From JALNZU01 sp964463695 (GTDB taxonomy: Bacteria > Bacteroidota > Bacteroidia > Bacteroidales > F082), in contig CAYXCZ010000012.1 of NCBI GenBank assembly GCA_964463695.1, positions 44,512 to 108,511 of the forward strand: a stretch of 64,000 nucleotides of DNA, given 5' to 3'. The stretch's first letter is position 1; every line of letters begins with the position of its first letter. This document shows positions 43,182 through 52,072 of this stretch, piece after piece. Position numbers and translations under genes: made by a program. Under the pieces are notes generated by a model. That model did not search any database and was not told the origin of the DNA. It saw nothing but the letters and a program-made list of their open reading frames with translations.

Positions 43182-44174
43182 TTAAGGCACTTCTATGGTG
43201 TTGAGAATTTCGTTGATAATTTCTTCAGTGGTAACATTTTCAGCTTCAGCTTCATAAGTGAGTCCAATACGATGGCGGAGCACATCATGAGCTATTGCTC
43301 TTACGTCTTCAGGGATAACATAGCCACGGCGTTTAATGAATGCATAGGCTTTAGCTGCCAATGCCAGATTTATACTTGCACGTGGTGATGCACCGTAAGA
43401 AATGAGGCTTTCGAAACGTTTCAGACGATATTCACCTGGGAAACGTGATGCAAAAACGATGTCTGTGATATAATTTTCAATCTTTTCATCAAGGTAGACT
43501 TCTCTGACAACACTTCTGGCTCTCATAATTTCCTCTGTCGAGATGATACTCATTGTGGTCCTCACCTCATTTGTAATGTTCTGCCTGAGGATAAGTTTTT
43601 CTTCTTCCTTTTTAGGATAGGTGATTACAACCTTGAGCATGAAACGATCCACCTGAGCTTCTGGGAGTGGGTATGTTCCTTCCTGTTCGATAGGATTTTG
43701 TGTTGCAAGCACAAGAAAAGGATCAGGGAGTTTGAAAGTTTGATCTCCAATTGTGACTTGTTTTTCCTGCATTGCTTCGAGCAAGGCACTTTGCACCTTT
43801 GCAGGTGAGCGGTTTATTTCGTCGGCAAGGATAAAATTGGCAAAAACAGGGCCTTTACGCACAACAAATTCTTCCTTTTTCTGACTGTATATCAGCGTGC
43901 CAATAAGGTCGGCAGGGAGAAGATCGGGCGTAAATTGAATTCTACTAAAATCTGCTTTAATAATTTGTGCCAACGATTTAATGGCCAATGTTTTAGCTAA
44001 ACCTGGAACACCTTCTAACAATATGTGACCGTTTGAAAGTAGTCCAATGAGCAGTCTTTCCGTCATCATGCGCTGACCAACGATCACTTTGTTCATTTCC
44101 AGATTGATCAGGTCAATAAATTGACTCTCGCGCTGGATCTTTTCGTTCAATTCTTTAATGTCCGTAATAATCAT
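43182..44174 (-). CDS. MoxR-family AAA+ ATPase
   Basis: About 330 residues from ATG 44174. A longer start at 44210 would lie upstream of the predicted transcript start. Walker A GVPGLAKT, Walker B FILADEINRSPAKVQSALLE, the PIEQEGTYPLPEAQ-type sensor segment and YGASPRASINLALAAKAYA are intact. MoxR ATPases act as chaperones with DUF58 and VWA partners, which follow directly. It is the first gene of the nine-gene operon down to 34396, with a -7 box 25 bases upstream. Confidence 0.94.
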   Translation of the reverse strand: MIITDIKELNEKIQRESQFIDLINLEMNKVIVGQRMMTERLLIGLLSNGHILLEGVPGLAKTLAIKSLAQIIKADFSRIQFTPDLLPADLIGTLIYSQKKEEFVVRKGPVFANFILADEINRSPAKVQSALLEAMQEKQVTIGDQTFKLPDPFLVLATQNPIEQEGTYPLPEAQVDRFMLKVVITYPKKEEEKLILRQNITNEVRTTMSIISTEEIMRARSVVREVYLDEKIENYITDIVFASRFPGEYRLKRFESLISYGASPRASINLALAAKAYAFIKRRGYVIPEDVRAIAHDVLRHRIGLTYEAEAENVTTEEIINEILNTIEVP

Positions 44175-44198
44175 GGTAGTAATTCTAAATTTGGGTGG

Positions 44199-44206
44199 CA
44201 AAGATA
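44199..44206 (-). promoter_or_regulatory. Bacteroidota -7 promoter element of the moxR/bat operon
   Basis: On the minus strand it reads TATCTTTG, matching TAnnTTTG. The transcript start would be near 44194, about 20 bases before the moxR ATG. Confidence 0.65.
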
Positions 44207-44387
44207 GCACGGGTGAAAGGAGTTTCAGCGTTAAAAAACGTTAAAGCATTTAAATGAAAGTTAATGAAAATTAGCATTTTACGTGATTAATTGACAGTTA
44301 GGATGGTGATAGGAAATGTGTCTGGAAGCAACAAACAATGTTCTAAAAAAATGTATTAACTTGCACCACTTTTTTAACTTCTATTCC

Positions 44388-45428
44388 ATGAAATTTACCG
44401 CCGGCCAGATCGCAGCACTCATTTCAGGTAGCATCGAGGGAAATCCTGATGTTGTCGTTTCAAATGTTTCACGTATTGAAGAAGGACAGCCCGAAACTTT
44501 AAGCTTTCTGGCAAATCCGAAATACACACCTTATATTTATACAACCCTTAGTTCGATTGTGATTGTGAACAATGATTTTGTCCCTGATCAGCCAGTAACA
44601 GCAACACTCATCAGGGTTGAAGATGCATATAGTGCTTTCGCAAAACTACTTGAGGTGTATCAGCAGTTTCAATCAGTGAAAACAGGAGTTTCTTCATTGG
44701 CATTTGTTGGCTCTGAAACTGTTTTAGGTGCTGATGTATATGTAGGTGAATTTGCCTTTGTTGGTGAAAAGTGTCAAATTGGTGATGGTGTTAAAATTTA
44801 CCCTCAAGCATACATTGGTGACCAAAGTATTATTGGTGATGGAACAATTGTGTATCCCGGTGCAAAACTATATGCAGGAACACAGGTAGGAAAAGGATGT
44901 ATTTTGCATGCCGGTTGTGTGATAGGAAGCGATGGTTTTGGCTTCGCTCCACAGCAGGATCAACAGTATAAAAAAGTTCCTCAGACAGGTATCGTGATTC
45001 TTGAAGATTATGTTGAAATTGGTGCAAATACCACTATTGACAGGGCAACACTTGGGTCAACTTTAATTCGTAAAGGTGTGAAACTTGATAACCTGATTCA
45101 AATTGCACATAATGTAGAAATTGGTGAGAATACTGTTATGGCCGCACAAACCGGCATAAGTGGCTCAACAAAAATAGGAAGCAACTGCATGTTTGGCGGA
45201 CAGGTTGGATTAGCAGGTCATATCACTATAGCTAACGGAGTTAAACTGGCTGCACAGTCAGGAATTGGTTCATCAGTAAAGGATGCCGATGCCATTTTAA
45301 TGGGTTCTCCAGCCATACCTATTGGAGATTATAAGCGAGCTTCGGTGCATTTCAAACGTCTCGATCAAATGGCAAAAAAGATTCAGGAACTTGAAACAAA
45401 GCTCAATAGTCTCACGAAGTCAGAATGA
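44388..45428 (+). CDS. lpxD: UDP-3-O-(3-hydroxyacyl)glucosamine N-acyltransferase
   Basis: About 346 residues from ATG 44388 (MKFTAGQIAALI). The N-terminal uridine-binding domain (TLSFLANPKYTPYIYTT) is followed by many hexapeptide repeats forming a left-handed beta helix. The catalytic histidine lies in LIQIAHNVEIGENT. A C-terminal helix ends the protein (RLDQMAKKIQELETKL). The enzyme adds the second 3-hydroxyacyl chain in lipid A synthesis. It opens an lpxD-lpxC-fabZ-lpxA block in the usual Bacteroidota order. A second LpxD-like protein is encoded at 48612-49541. Confidence 0.94.
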   Translation: MKFTAGQIAALISGSIEGNPDVVVSNVSRIEEGQPETLSFLANPKYTPYIYTTLSSIVIVNNDFVPDQPVTATLIRVEDAYSAFAKLLEVYQQFQSVKTGVSSLAFVGSETVLGADVYVGEFAFVGEKCQIGDGVKIYPQAYIGDQSIIGDGTIVYPGAKLYAGTQVGKGCILHAGCVIGSDGFGFAPQQDQQYKKVPQTGIVILEDYVEIGANTTIDRATLGSTLIRKGVKLDNLIQIAHNVEIGENTVMAAQTGISGSTKIGSNCMFGGQVGLAGHITIANGVKLAAQSGIGSSVKDADAILMGSPAIPIGDYKRASVHFKRLDQMAKKIQELETKLNSLTKSE

Positions 45429-45450
45429 TAAATCATGTTTCAAAATTTAT

Positions 45451-45458
45451 TAATTTTG
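45451..45458 (+). promoter_or_regulatory. Possible -7 promoter element upstream of lpxC
   Basis: TAATTTTG matches TAnnTTTG and ends 34 bases before the lpxC start, so lpxC-fabZ-lpxA may have their own promoter. Confidence 0.5.
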
Positions 45459-45492
45459 CAAAAATTTTTCAGACAGGAAAAACTGTTCATAT

Positions 45493-46407
45493 ATGGGTGA
45501 TTACCAATGCACAATTAAAAAATCAGTAAGTGTTGAAGGAACGGGTTTGCATACCGGACAGCATGGAACGATTACATTTCATCCCGCGCCTGCTGGTCAT
45601 GGGGTTAAGTTTCGACGAGTAGATAAAGAAGATCAGCCTGTTATTCCAGCTACGATTCAGTTTGTTGTTGATACTTCCCGTGGAACTACTATAGGTATTA
45701 ATGGAACAAAAGTATACACCATTGAGCATGTGATGGCGTCACTCACCGGTCTTGGTATTGATAATGTATTAATTGATGTTGATGTTGATGAGATGCCTAT
45801 TCGTGATGGCAGCTCAAAGTATTTTGTTGAGGCTCTTGAAAATGCCGGAATTGAAGAACAAGATCAGGTCAGAGAATATATTTGCATCAACGAAGAGATC
45901 GTGCTTTCAAACGAAGAAAAGGGATTTGAATTAAGGATTGTGCCTTCCGATGAGTATAAAGTTGATGTTAAAATTGATTATAATACTGAAGTTCTGAGTG
46001 TTCAGTATGCCAGCATGCATCATTTAAATGAGTTTAAAACCGAAATAGCTCCATGCAGAACTTTTGTCTTTTTGCATGAGTTGGAATACCTCCTTAAAAA
46101 CAACCTGATAAAAGGTGGCGACCTGAGTAATGCTATTGTTTTTGTTAACAGGGCAGTGAGCCAGGATGAATTGGATCGGCTTGCCACGCTTTTTAACAAA
46201 CCCAAAGTTAAAGTGAAGGATGAAGGTATCTTAAACAATCTTGAATTACATTTCCCAAACGAACCGGCACGACATAAGCTGCTGGATGTTGTTGGCGATC
46301 TCAGTCTGCTTGGTAAGCGGATTAAGGGACATGTAACTGCTTTTCGTCCAGGTCATTTTGCAAATACCGAATTTGCCCGATTAATAAACACACACATAAA
46401 CAATTAA
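45493..46407 (+). CDS. lpxC: UDP-3-O-acyl-N-acetylglucosamine deacetylase
   Basis: 304 residues, the length of the stand-alone proteobacterial enzyme. Zinc ligands and catalytic residues are visible: His in IEHVMASLTGLGIDN, HKLLDVVGD (HX3D) and GHVTAFRPGH. It catalyses the first committed step of lipid A synthesis in the cytoplasm. In most Bacteroidota LpxC is fused to FabZ in one chain of about 460 residues. Here a TAA stop and a frame change separate it from fabZ, which begins six bases later in another frame. Confidence 0.95.
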   Translation: MGDYQCTIKKSVSVEGTGLHTGQHGTITFHPAPAGHGVKFRRVDKEDQPVIPATIQFVVDTSRGTTIGINGTKVYTIEHVMASLTGLGIDNVLIDVDVDEMPIRDGSSKYFVEALENAGIEEQDQVREYICINEEIVLSNEEKGFELRIVPSDEYKVDVKIDYNTEVLSVQYASMHHLNEFKTEIAPCRTFVFLHELEYLLKNNLIKGGDLSNAIVFVNRAVSQDELDRLATLFNKPKVKVKDEGILNNLELHFPNEPARHKLLDVVGDLSLLGKRIKGHVTAFRPGHFANTEFARLINTHINN

Positions 46408-46412
46408 ATATT

Positions 46413-46886
46413 ATGATGAAAGAACCACCATTTGATCTGCTGAAAGAGCCAGTTTATGATATTCTGCAGATTCAGAAAATACTTCCTCATCGCCCTCCTT
46501 TCTTGCTCATTGACCGCATTTTAGAACTTACTGAAGATTATATCGTAGGTCTTAAAAATGTGACAATGAACGAACAGTTTTTTGTAGGTCATTTTCCTCA
46601 GGAGCCTGTGATGCCCGGAGTGCTTCTGATTGAAGCAATGGCACAAACCGGAGGAATATTTGTGTTAAGTCAAGTGCCTGATCCTGAAAATTACATCACC
46701 TATTTTCTGAAAATTGATGATGTAAGATTTCGTCAAAAGGTTGTGCCAGGCGACACTGTTGTGTTTACACTTGAACTTACAGCACCAGTGCGCCGTGGCA
46801 TTTGCAACATGCGTGGTGTGGCTTATGTAGGAAACAAAGTTGTCACAGAGGGAAATCTCATGGCTCAGATTGCCAAAAAACATTAA
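46413..46886 (+). CDS. fabZ: 3-hydroxyacyl-[acyl-carrier-protein] dehydratase
   Basis: 157 residues. The hotdog-fold dehydratase has the N-terminal ILPHRPPFLLIDRI, the catalytic His in VGHFPQEPVMPG and Glu in LLIEAMAQTGG. The 16 residues before the core (MMKEPPFDLLKEPVYD) look like a remnant of the linker that joins FabZ to LpxC in other Bacteroidota. It dehydrates 3-hydroxyacyl-ACP, competing with LpxA and LpxD for the same substrates. The lpxC stop is five bases upstream and lpxA follows 22 bases downstream. Confidence 0.95.
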   Translation: MMKEPPFDLLKEPVYDILQIQKILPHRPPFLLIDRILELTEDYIVGLKNVTMNEQFFVGHFPQEPVMPGVLLIEAMAQTGGIFVLSQVPDPENYITYFLKIDDVRFRQKVVPGDTVVFTLELTAPVRRGICNMRGVAYVGNKVVTEGNLMAQIAKKH

Positions 46887-46908
46887 ACTTAACTCTAGAC
46901 CTTATCAA

Positions 46909-47697
46909 ATGAATCAACCATTAGCTTACGTTCATCCTCAGGCAAAAGTTGCCAGCAATGTTGTGATTGAACCGTTTGTAAATATTGAGAAAAACGTCAT
47001 CATCGAAGAAGGGACCTGGATAGGTTCGAATGTCACCATTATGGAAGGCGCACGAATTGGAAAAAATTGTCGCATTTTTCCAGGTGCAGTTATTTCGGCG
47101 ATGCCTCAGGATCTTAAATATGATGGCGAGGAAACCATTGTTCGGATTGGTGATCACACTACAATACGCGAATTTGTAACAATTAACCGGGGTACCAAAG
47201 CAAGTTGGGAAACTGTTGTGGGTAGCCATTGCCTTTTGATGGCTTATGTGCATATAGCCCATGATTGTATTATTGGAAATAATGTAATCCTTGCAAACGC
47301 ATGTACTCTTGCCGGTCATATCAGAGTTGATGACTGGGCAATTATAGGCGGGTTGGCCGCAGTACACCAGTTTGTTCAGGTGGGAGCACATTCCATGATC
47401 AGCGGAGGAGGATTGGCCCGCAAAGATGTACCTCCATTTACCAAAGCAGGCCGTGAGCCTTTATCCTATATTGGTGTCAATTCGATTGGGTTGCGCAGAA
47501 GAGGTTTCAGCGATGAACGTATCAATGCCATTCAGGATATCTATCGTACTGTCTACCTAAAAGGCTACAATGTTAGCCAAGCTATAAACCTGATCGAAGC
47601 TAACGTTCCTGCTTCACCCGATCGCGATGAAATCCTAAGTTTTATCAATAATTCTACCCGTGGTATTATGAAAGGCTACGGCAAGTCAAGGGAATAA
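46909..47697 (+). CDS. lpxA: Acyl-[acyl-carrier-protein]-UDP-N-acetylglucosamine O-acyltransferase
   Basis: 262 residues from ATG 46909; the frame also opens at 46840 inside fabZ, which is unlikely. The left-handed beta helix begins PLAYVHPQAKVASNVVIEPF. The catalytic His is in MAYVHIAHDCIIGNN, and GGLAAVHQFVQVGAHSMISG and VNSIGLRRRGFSD are conserved LpxA segments. The enzyme adds the first 3-hydroxyacyl chain to UDP-GlcNAc in the cytoplasm. It ends the lipid A block, with a strong terminator behind it. Confidence 0.95.
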   Translation: MNQPLAYVHPQAKVASNVVIEPFVNIEKNVIIEEGTWIGSNVTIMEGARIGKNCRIFPGAVISAMPQDLKYDGEETIVRIGDHTTIREFVTINRGTKASWETVVGSHCLLMAYVHIAHDCIIGNNVILANACTLAGHIRVDDWAIIGGLAAVHQFVQVGAHSMISGGGLARKDVPPFTKAGREPLSYIGVNSIGLRRRGFSDERINAIQDIYRTVYLKGYNVSQAINLIEANVPASPDRDEILSFINNSTRGIMKGYGKSRE

Positions 47698-47714
47698 TGT
47701 TTAGATAACAAAAT

Positions 47715-47759
47715 AAAAAAGCCTTTGTCCAAATAACATTTGAGCAAAGGCTTTTTTTT
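47715..47759 (+). terminator. Strong terminator after lpxA
   Basis: AAAAAAGCCTTTG (47715-47727) pairs with CAAAGGCTTTTTT (47745-47757), followed by further T. Stem of 13 pairs, loop of 17. Confidence 0.9.
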
Positions 47760-47992
47760 GAGCGCAAACAAAGGTTTTTGTTTCAAAGATATAGGATGTT
47801 GAAAATGTAAAAGTCTGTTATGACTTGACTGGCGGGATATTGTTACTTTGTCATCTTATTAGATAACATCTGGTAAAAATTCTGCTTGCTGTAAAATGGG
47901 CCATTGGTAACAGTTGATTTCTCAAACTTTTGGAATTCAATAATTTTCATTAATAATCATAGCCTGAGGCTTCTGAATTCACAGGAATTTTC

Positions 47993-48000
47993 TACCTTTG
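47993..48000 (+). promoter_or_regulatory. Bacteroidota -7 promoter element for efp
   Basis: TACCTTTG matches TAnnTTTG and ends 26 bases before the efp start. Confidence 0.65.
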
Positions 48001-48026
48001 CGGCCTTATTTTAACAAAAAATATAT

Positions 48027-48590
48027 ATGGCAACAACTGCTGATTTTAGAAACGGATTGATTATTGAGTTTAATAATGATTTATACTCAATTGTTGAGTT
48101 TCAGCACGTAAAACCTGGCAAAGGCAATGCTTTTGTACGCACACGTTTAAGAAGTCTTAAGACCGGTAAGATGCTTCCGAATACATTTCCGGCAGGAGTA
48201 AAGATCAACATTCAACGTGTTGAAAGAAGACCTATGCAGTATTTGTATAATGATGGTCTCGACTATTACTTCATGAATAACGAATCATTTGAGCAGATCT
48301 CAATAGCTAAGGATCTCATTAACGCACCAGAATTTTTGAAAGAGGGGCAAGGTGCCGAAATCATGTATCATACAGATACTGAATCAGTTTTAACCTGTGA
48401 ACTACCAGCCAGTGTGGTGCTGGAAGTAACCTATACCGAACCTGGTGAAAAAGGCAACACTGCTACCAATGCTATGAAAGAAGCTACTCTCGAAACCGGA
48501 GCTTTGATCAGAGTTCCGCTTTTTATCAATATTGGTGATAAGGTAAAGATAAATACTGCTGAAGGATCTTATTCAGAACGCGTTAAATAA
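48027..48590 (+). CDS. efp: Elongation factor P
   Basis: 187 residues, the normal length. The KOW-like N-terminal domain has the tip loop HVKPGKGNAFVRTRLR, with the lysine that is modified in some bacteria. Two OB-fold domains follow, ending TAEGSYSERVK. EF-P relieves ribosome stalling at consecutive prolines. It has its own promoter, and an LpxD-like gene follows 21 bases downstream, an arrangement I have seen in other Bacteroidota. Confidence 0.97.
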   Translation: MATTADFRNGLIIEFNNDLYSIVEFQHVKPGKGNAFVRTRLRSLKTGKMLPNTFPAGVKINIQRVERRPMQYLYNDGLDYYFMNNESFEQISIAKDLINAPEFLKEGQGAEIMYHTDTESVLTCELPASVVLEVTYTEPGEKGNTATNAMKEATLETGALIRVPLFINIGDKVKINTAEGSYSERVK

Positions 48591-48611
48591 CAAGGTTTAG
48601 CACTTTTTTTT

Positions 48612-49541
48612 ATGAAATTTAATCCACCTCTGCGGCTGGCTGAACTTGCTGCTTTTTTACAGGCTGAATATGATGGTGACCCTGATTTTCTTGTTACCGG
48701 AATGAACGAAATTCATATGGTTGAACCAGGAGATCTAACCTTTGTTGATCATCCAAAATATTATGACAAAGCTCTCAACTCGAAAGCAACAACCGTTCTT
48801 ATCAATAAGAAAGTTGATCGCCCTGAAGGAAAAGCGTTGATATTTCATGATAAACCTTTTGATGCTTTCATCTCAATTATACTCAAGTACAGAGCTTTTG
48901 AACCTGCAAATCAGCAGGTTAGCTCAAGTGCTGAAATTGGTGAAGGTACTGTAATTCAACCCGGTGCTTTTATTGGCAATCATGTAACGATTGGAAAAAA
49001 CTGTATTATTCATGCCAATGCGAGTATCTATGATCACAGCGTAGTTGGCGATCATGTTATCATACATTCCAATTCGGTAATTGGCGCTGATGCTTATTAT
49101 TTTCAACGTCGTCCGGAAGGTTATCGTAAGTTTGAATCATGCGGACGAGTAATCCTTGAAGATCATGTGGAAGTTGGGGCTTTATGCAGCATTGATAAAG
49201 GTGTAACCGGAGATACTATTATTGGTCGCGGAACTAAATTGGACAATCATTGTCAAATCGGACACGATACAGTTATTGGACAGAATTGTTTGATTGGTGC
49301 ACACGCTGCTATTGCAGGAGTTACAAAAATCGAGGATGATGTAATTATTTGGGGTAGGGTGGCGATCAACAAAGACCTTGTTATTGGTAAGGGAGCTGTA
49401 ATTCTTGCAACTTCAGCTGTTGACAAAAGCCTTGAAGGCGGCAAAACCTATTTTGGTGTGCCAGCTGATGAGGCCCGAAAAAAATGGCGCGAAATAGCAT
49501 CGGTGCGGCAATTGCCTGATCTGATTGCAAAAATGAGATAA
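48612..49541 (+). CDS. LpxD-like UDP-3-O-acylglucosamine N-acyltransferase paralogue
   Basis: 309 residues. The N-terminal domain (PGDLTFVDHPKYYDKAL) and hexapeptide beta helix match LpxD. The position of the catalytic His is kept in LDNHCQIGHDTVIGQN, but neighbouring residues differ from the main LpxD (IGHD rather than IAHN) and the protein is about 37 residues shorter. Its C-terminal tail (ADEARKKWREIASVRQL) also differs. The function could be acylation of another nucleotide sugar, or lipid A with a different chain. It follows efp by 21 bases, and a terminator lies right after it. Confidence 0.85.
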   Translation: MKFNPPLRLAELAAFLQAEYDGDPDFLVTGMNEIHMVEPGDLTFVDHPKYYDKALNSKATTVLINKKVDRPEGKALIFHDKPFDAFISIILKYRAFEPANQQVSSSAEIGEGTVIQPGAFIGNHVTIGKNCIIHANASIYDHSVVGDHVIIHSNSVIGADAYYFQRRPEGYRKFESCGRVILEDHVEVGALCSIDKGVTGDTIIGRGTKLDNHCQIGHDTVIGQNCLIGAHAAIAGVTKIEDDVIIWGRVAINKDLVIGKGAVILATSAVDKSLEGGKTYFGVPADEARKKWREIASVRQLPDLIAKMR

Positions 49542-49542
49542 C

Positions 49543-49571
49543 TAAAAGAGGAGCTTTTGCTCCTTTTTTTA
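49543..49571 (+). terminator. Terminator after the LpxD-like gene
   Basis: AGGAGC at 49549-49554 and GCTCCT at 49559-49564 form a perfect stem around TTTT, flanked by AAAAG and a T run. Confidence 0.85.
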
Positions 49572-49600
49572 TTCACCAACATGACATAAATTAATATGAT

Positions 49601-51103
49601 TTACTCAATCTCTTTCTTTTCAGCAGTTTGAAAATCGGTCCCATAGATATCCATTACTACGATAATCGCCATACATCCCCAAACGGGAATGGACAGTTTA
49701 TCTGTATCAAGGAAATTATTTAAAAAGCCATGAACGAAATAACTCACAAGTGCCAGTGTAGCAGATAAAGTAATAATTTTCGCTTCCTTTGTTTTCGACT
49801 TCTTGTATGCTTTTATACCACGATACACCATTGTTCCAACTAAAACGAACATGATAAGCATGCCCGGCAGTCCCATTTCGGCCATTGGACCGATATATTC
49901 GCTGTGAGCATTTCCCATATCACCGGCATTGGTGCTGATGATAGTTTTTTCTTTGGATCGTTGATAAGGTCCGTAAACAAATTGATAAGTTCCTGGACCC
50001 CAACCAAATACAGGTCTCTCTTCGAATAGCCGGATAGCCGCCTGCCAGCGGTTGATGCGTTCAAGATTGGAAGCGTCGGAGGATATATTGGAAATGGATT
50101 TAACGTGTTCAACAAAATCTGTTGAAGAATCTTGTTTGTTTTTTTCCAATGCATCGATAATCTGATGCTGAAAACTAATGAATATAAATACAAGCACCGA
50201 TGCTGAAATGAGTATCCATCTCAGGCGAATATGGAAAATAATAGCAACAAATACAGCTGTTGCAGCCGCAAGACTAATCCAGGCTGCACGACTTAATGAT
50301 AGTAATGTTGCAACCGACAGCAGGATGACCATATTGACTATCCAAAAACGTTTGGTATGTGATAAACCCGGGTAGAATAAATATCCTATTGTAAGTATTA
50401 GAAACATGGCTAAAGCAGCTCCATAAGCAGTGTGGTCATTGTAGAGTGGCGACATCACCCAGTGAGCAGAATTATCACTAAAGTTGAAGCGGGCGTGATT
50501 AATGATGGTGTATGCAATAACGATTATCAAACCTATATTATATAACCAAATGAACCAGTGTATGTTAGATGTTTTTCGGAAAACAAGTGATGCGATAAAA
50601 AATGCAGGGATAACAAACCACATGCGCGAAACGATGTATTTGATCGATACAATTGGGAGTTCGCTTGTGAAAGTAGTTATGAGCATCCATAAAAACATGA
50701 TATAGATCACAATGGATATAGGATGAGAGGCTATCTTTAAGTCATACCTTCGTTCATGGAGAAGTTTGGTAAGAAAGAGGATCATCACAGCAAACAGCAT
50801 TGGTTCAACGGGTAATGAAACTCCAAGGCCCACTTCCATATCTTCAATATTTAGCGAAAGGGGAGTGAGAAAACTAATGAGCAGGATGACTTTATCGAGC
50901 GAAAAAATATAAAGCAAGAGTACGGCTAGTACCAAAGGAAGTGCAAAAACGAGGTAGAGGTCTTTTTGAATAACAAGATACAAATTTGCCGCTAGAAAAA
51001 CTGCGGCAAAGAAGTAAACCCATGCTATTTTGATACGTTCGTTCAAAATGATAAGGGTTTTAAATATTCTGTTTTTTTTGTGCTGCCGGATTTCGGGCGT
51101 CAA
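49601..51103 (-). CDS. O-antigen ligase / Wzy-family membrane protein
   Basis: 500 residues with about 11 membrane helices. The large periplasmic loop contains GWGPGTYQFVYGPYQRSKEK and GNAHSEYIGPMAEMGLPG, the Wzy_C/WaaL signature with its His. Members join or polymerise O-antigen or exopolysaccharide units on the outer face of the inner membrane. The predicted start at 51103 overlaps the upstream Wzz-like gene by 44 bases; a start near TTG 51046 is possible. It is the last gene of a three-gene minus-strand unit with two Wzz-like proteins, so it probably handles the same glycan. Confidence 0.88.
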   Translation of the reverse strand: MTPEIRQHKKNRIFKTLIILNERIKIAWVYFFAAVFLAANLYLVIQKDLYLVFALPLVLAVLLLYIFSLDKVILLISFLTPLSLNIEDMEVGLGVSLPVEPMLFAVMILFLTKLLHERRYDLKIASHPISIVIYIMFLWMLITTFTSELPIVSIKYIVSRMWFVIPAFFIASLVFRKTSNIHWFIWLYNIGLIIVIAYTIINHARFNFSDNSAHWVMSPLYNDHTAYGAALAMFLILTIGYLFYPGLSHTKRFWIVNMVILLSVATLLSLSRAAWISLAAATAVFVAIIFHIRLRWILISASVLVFIFISFQHQIIDALEKNKQDSSTDFVEHVKSISNISSDASNLERINRWQAAIRLFEERPVFGWGPGTYQFVYGPYQRSKEKTIISTNAGDMGNAHSEYIGPMAEMGLPGMLIMFVLVGTMVYRGIKAYKKSKTKEAKIITLSATLALVSYFVHGFLNNFLDTDKLSIPVWGCMAIIVVMDIYGTDFQTAEKKEIE

Positions 51104-52031
51104 TCACAAAAATGACCAATATGGCAAGTAAAAAAGCTCCCAAAGCTGAAAAAGCAACAATTATCCACCGTACCGGATAGGCTTTTTTGTCGGATGGATA
51201 AGGTTTGCTGATAATATTGGAATAAGTTAGTTTTGAACGGTTGAAGCGTTGAGCTTGTTCCAAATCCAATTTAATTTCAACAAAGGTGCGGGCTTCATGT
51301 TGTAACATTTCAATAACTGTAAGCAATTCACCACCATGTTTTTCGATATTGGATTTCAATTCCAGTACCCCTTTGGTGTTGATATTGCTTCCATTGTTTC
51401 CATAAATGGTTCGCAAATAACCTTTCATGATTTCCTGTGACTGTACGCTGTAATCAATGAGACCATAATCATTTCCCATTTCATAAAGCCTGTTTTGAAG
51501 TGAGTCAATCAGGGCTTTCTTGGCTGCAAGTTGCATTTCATACATTTGGATGACTTCCCCCGATTTGGATTTATGCATTGAAGCAACTTTATGATCATAA
51601 AGTTTGAGTATCTCCATCGCCATTTCGGCTGCTTTTTCAGGGTCTTTATCTTTTACATTAATTGAAATTGCTTCATATGGAGTTTTGCTGATTTTAATAT
51701 TTTGGTGGTACTCAGCCAATAAAGCAGTTTTGAAATATTTGTATGCCGGGTCAATTTCATAATGTTGAACCAGTTGGAATTTTTCAATCATGGAATCGGT
51801 GATATCCTGTGACTGAAGAATCTGTAGCATCTGTTCGGTTTCACTTTCATCTGAATAACTGTTGATATTAGCAGGATAGGCTACGGCCTCCGACTTATAC
51901 AAAGGTGTAATAAAAGCAGAGCCGGAAAAGATTGTACCTGCGAGTGCTGCAGCAACGATGATGACCGCAAGATGAAGGCGCCATTTCAGGATAAGATTGA
52001 CAAAAGATGTATTGTTAAAGTAGTTGTCCAT
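51060..52031 (-). CDS. Wzz-like polysaccharide chain-length / export protein (second of two)
   Basis: 323 residues. N-terminal helix (LHLAVIIVAAALAGTIFSGS) and C-terminal helix (WIIVAFSALGAFLLAILVIF) enclose a long periplasmic coiled domain (for example EMQLAAKKALIDSLQNRLYEMG). The PYPSDKKAYPVRW motif before the last helix is the Pro-rich motif of Wzz/Wzc proteins. No tyrosine-kinase domain is present. The family sets the length of O-antigen or capsule chains. It overlaps the ligase-like gene and lies 41 bases after its paralogue. Confidence 0.87.
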   Translation of the reverse strand: MDNYFNNTSFVNLILKWRLHLAVIIVAAALAGTIFSGSAFITPLYKSEAVAYPANINSYSDESETEQMLQILQSQDITDSMIEKFQLVQHYEIDPAYKYFKTALLAEYHQNIKISKTPYEAISINVKDKDPEKAAEMAMEILKLYDHKVASMHKSKSGEVIQMYEMQLAAKKALIDSLQNRLYEMGNDYGLIDYSVQSQEIMKGYLRTIYGNNGSNINTKGVLELKSNIEKHGGELLTVIEMLQHEARTFVEIKLDLEQAQRFNRSKLTYSNIISKPYPSDKKAYPVRWIIVAFSALGAFLLAILVIFVIDARNPAAQKKQNI

Positions 52032-52072
52032 GATTTCCCATTTTTGCTGTTGAAGCGGTATTATTGTGTGTA

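Larger units (their letters stand above)
47698..48026. other. Spacer between lpxA and efp: terminator and efp promoter
   Basis: About 330 bases without a gene. It contains the lpxA terminator at 47715-47759 and the efp -7 box at 47993-48000. Nothing else was recognised. Confidence 0.7.

Noticed and set aside
45493..46886. A simple sequencing frameshift between lpxC and fabZ
   Set aside because: Each gene has its own stop or start and full-length domains; an error remains possible and is listed as a check, but is not assumed.
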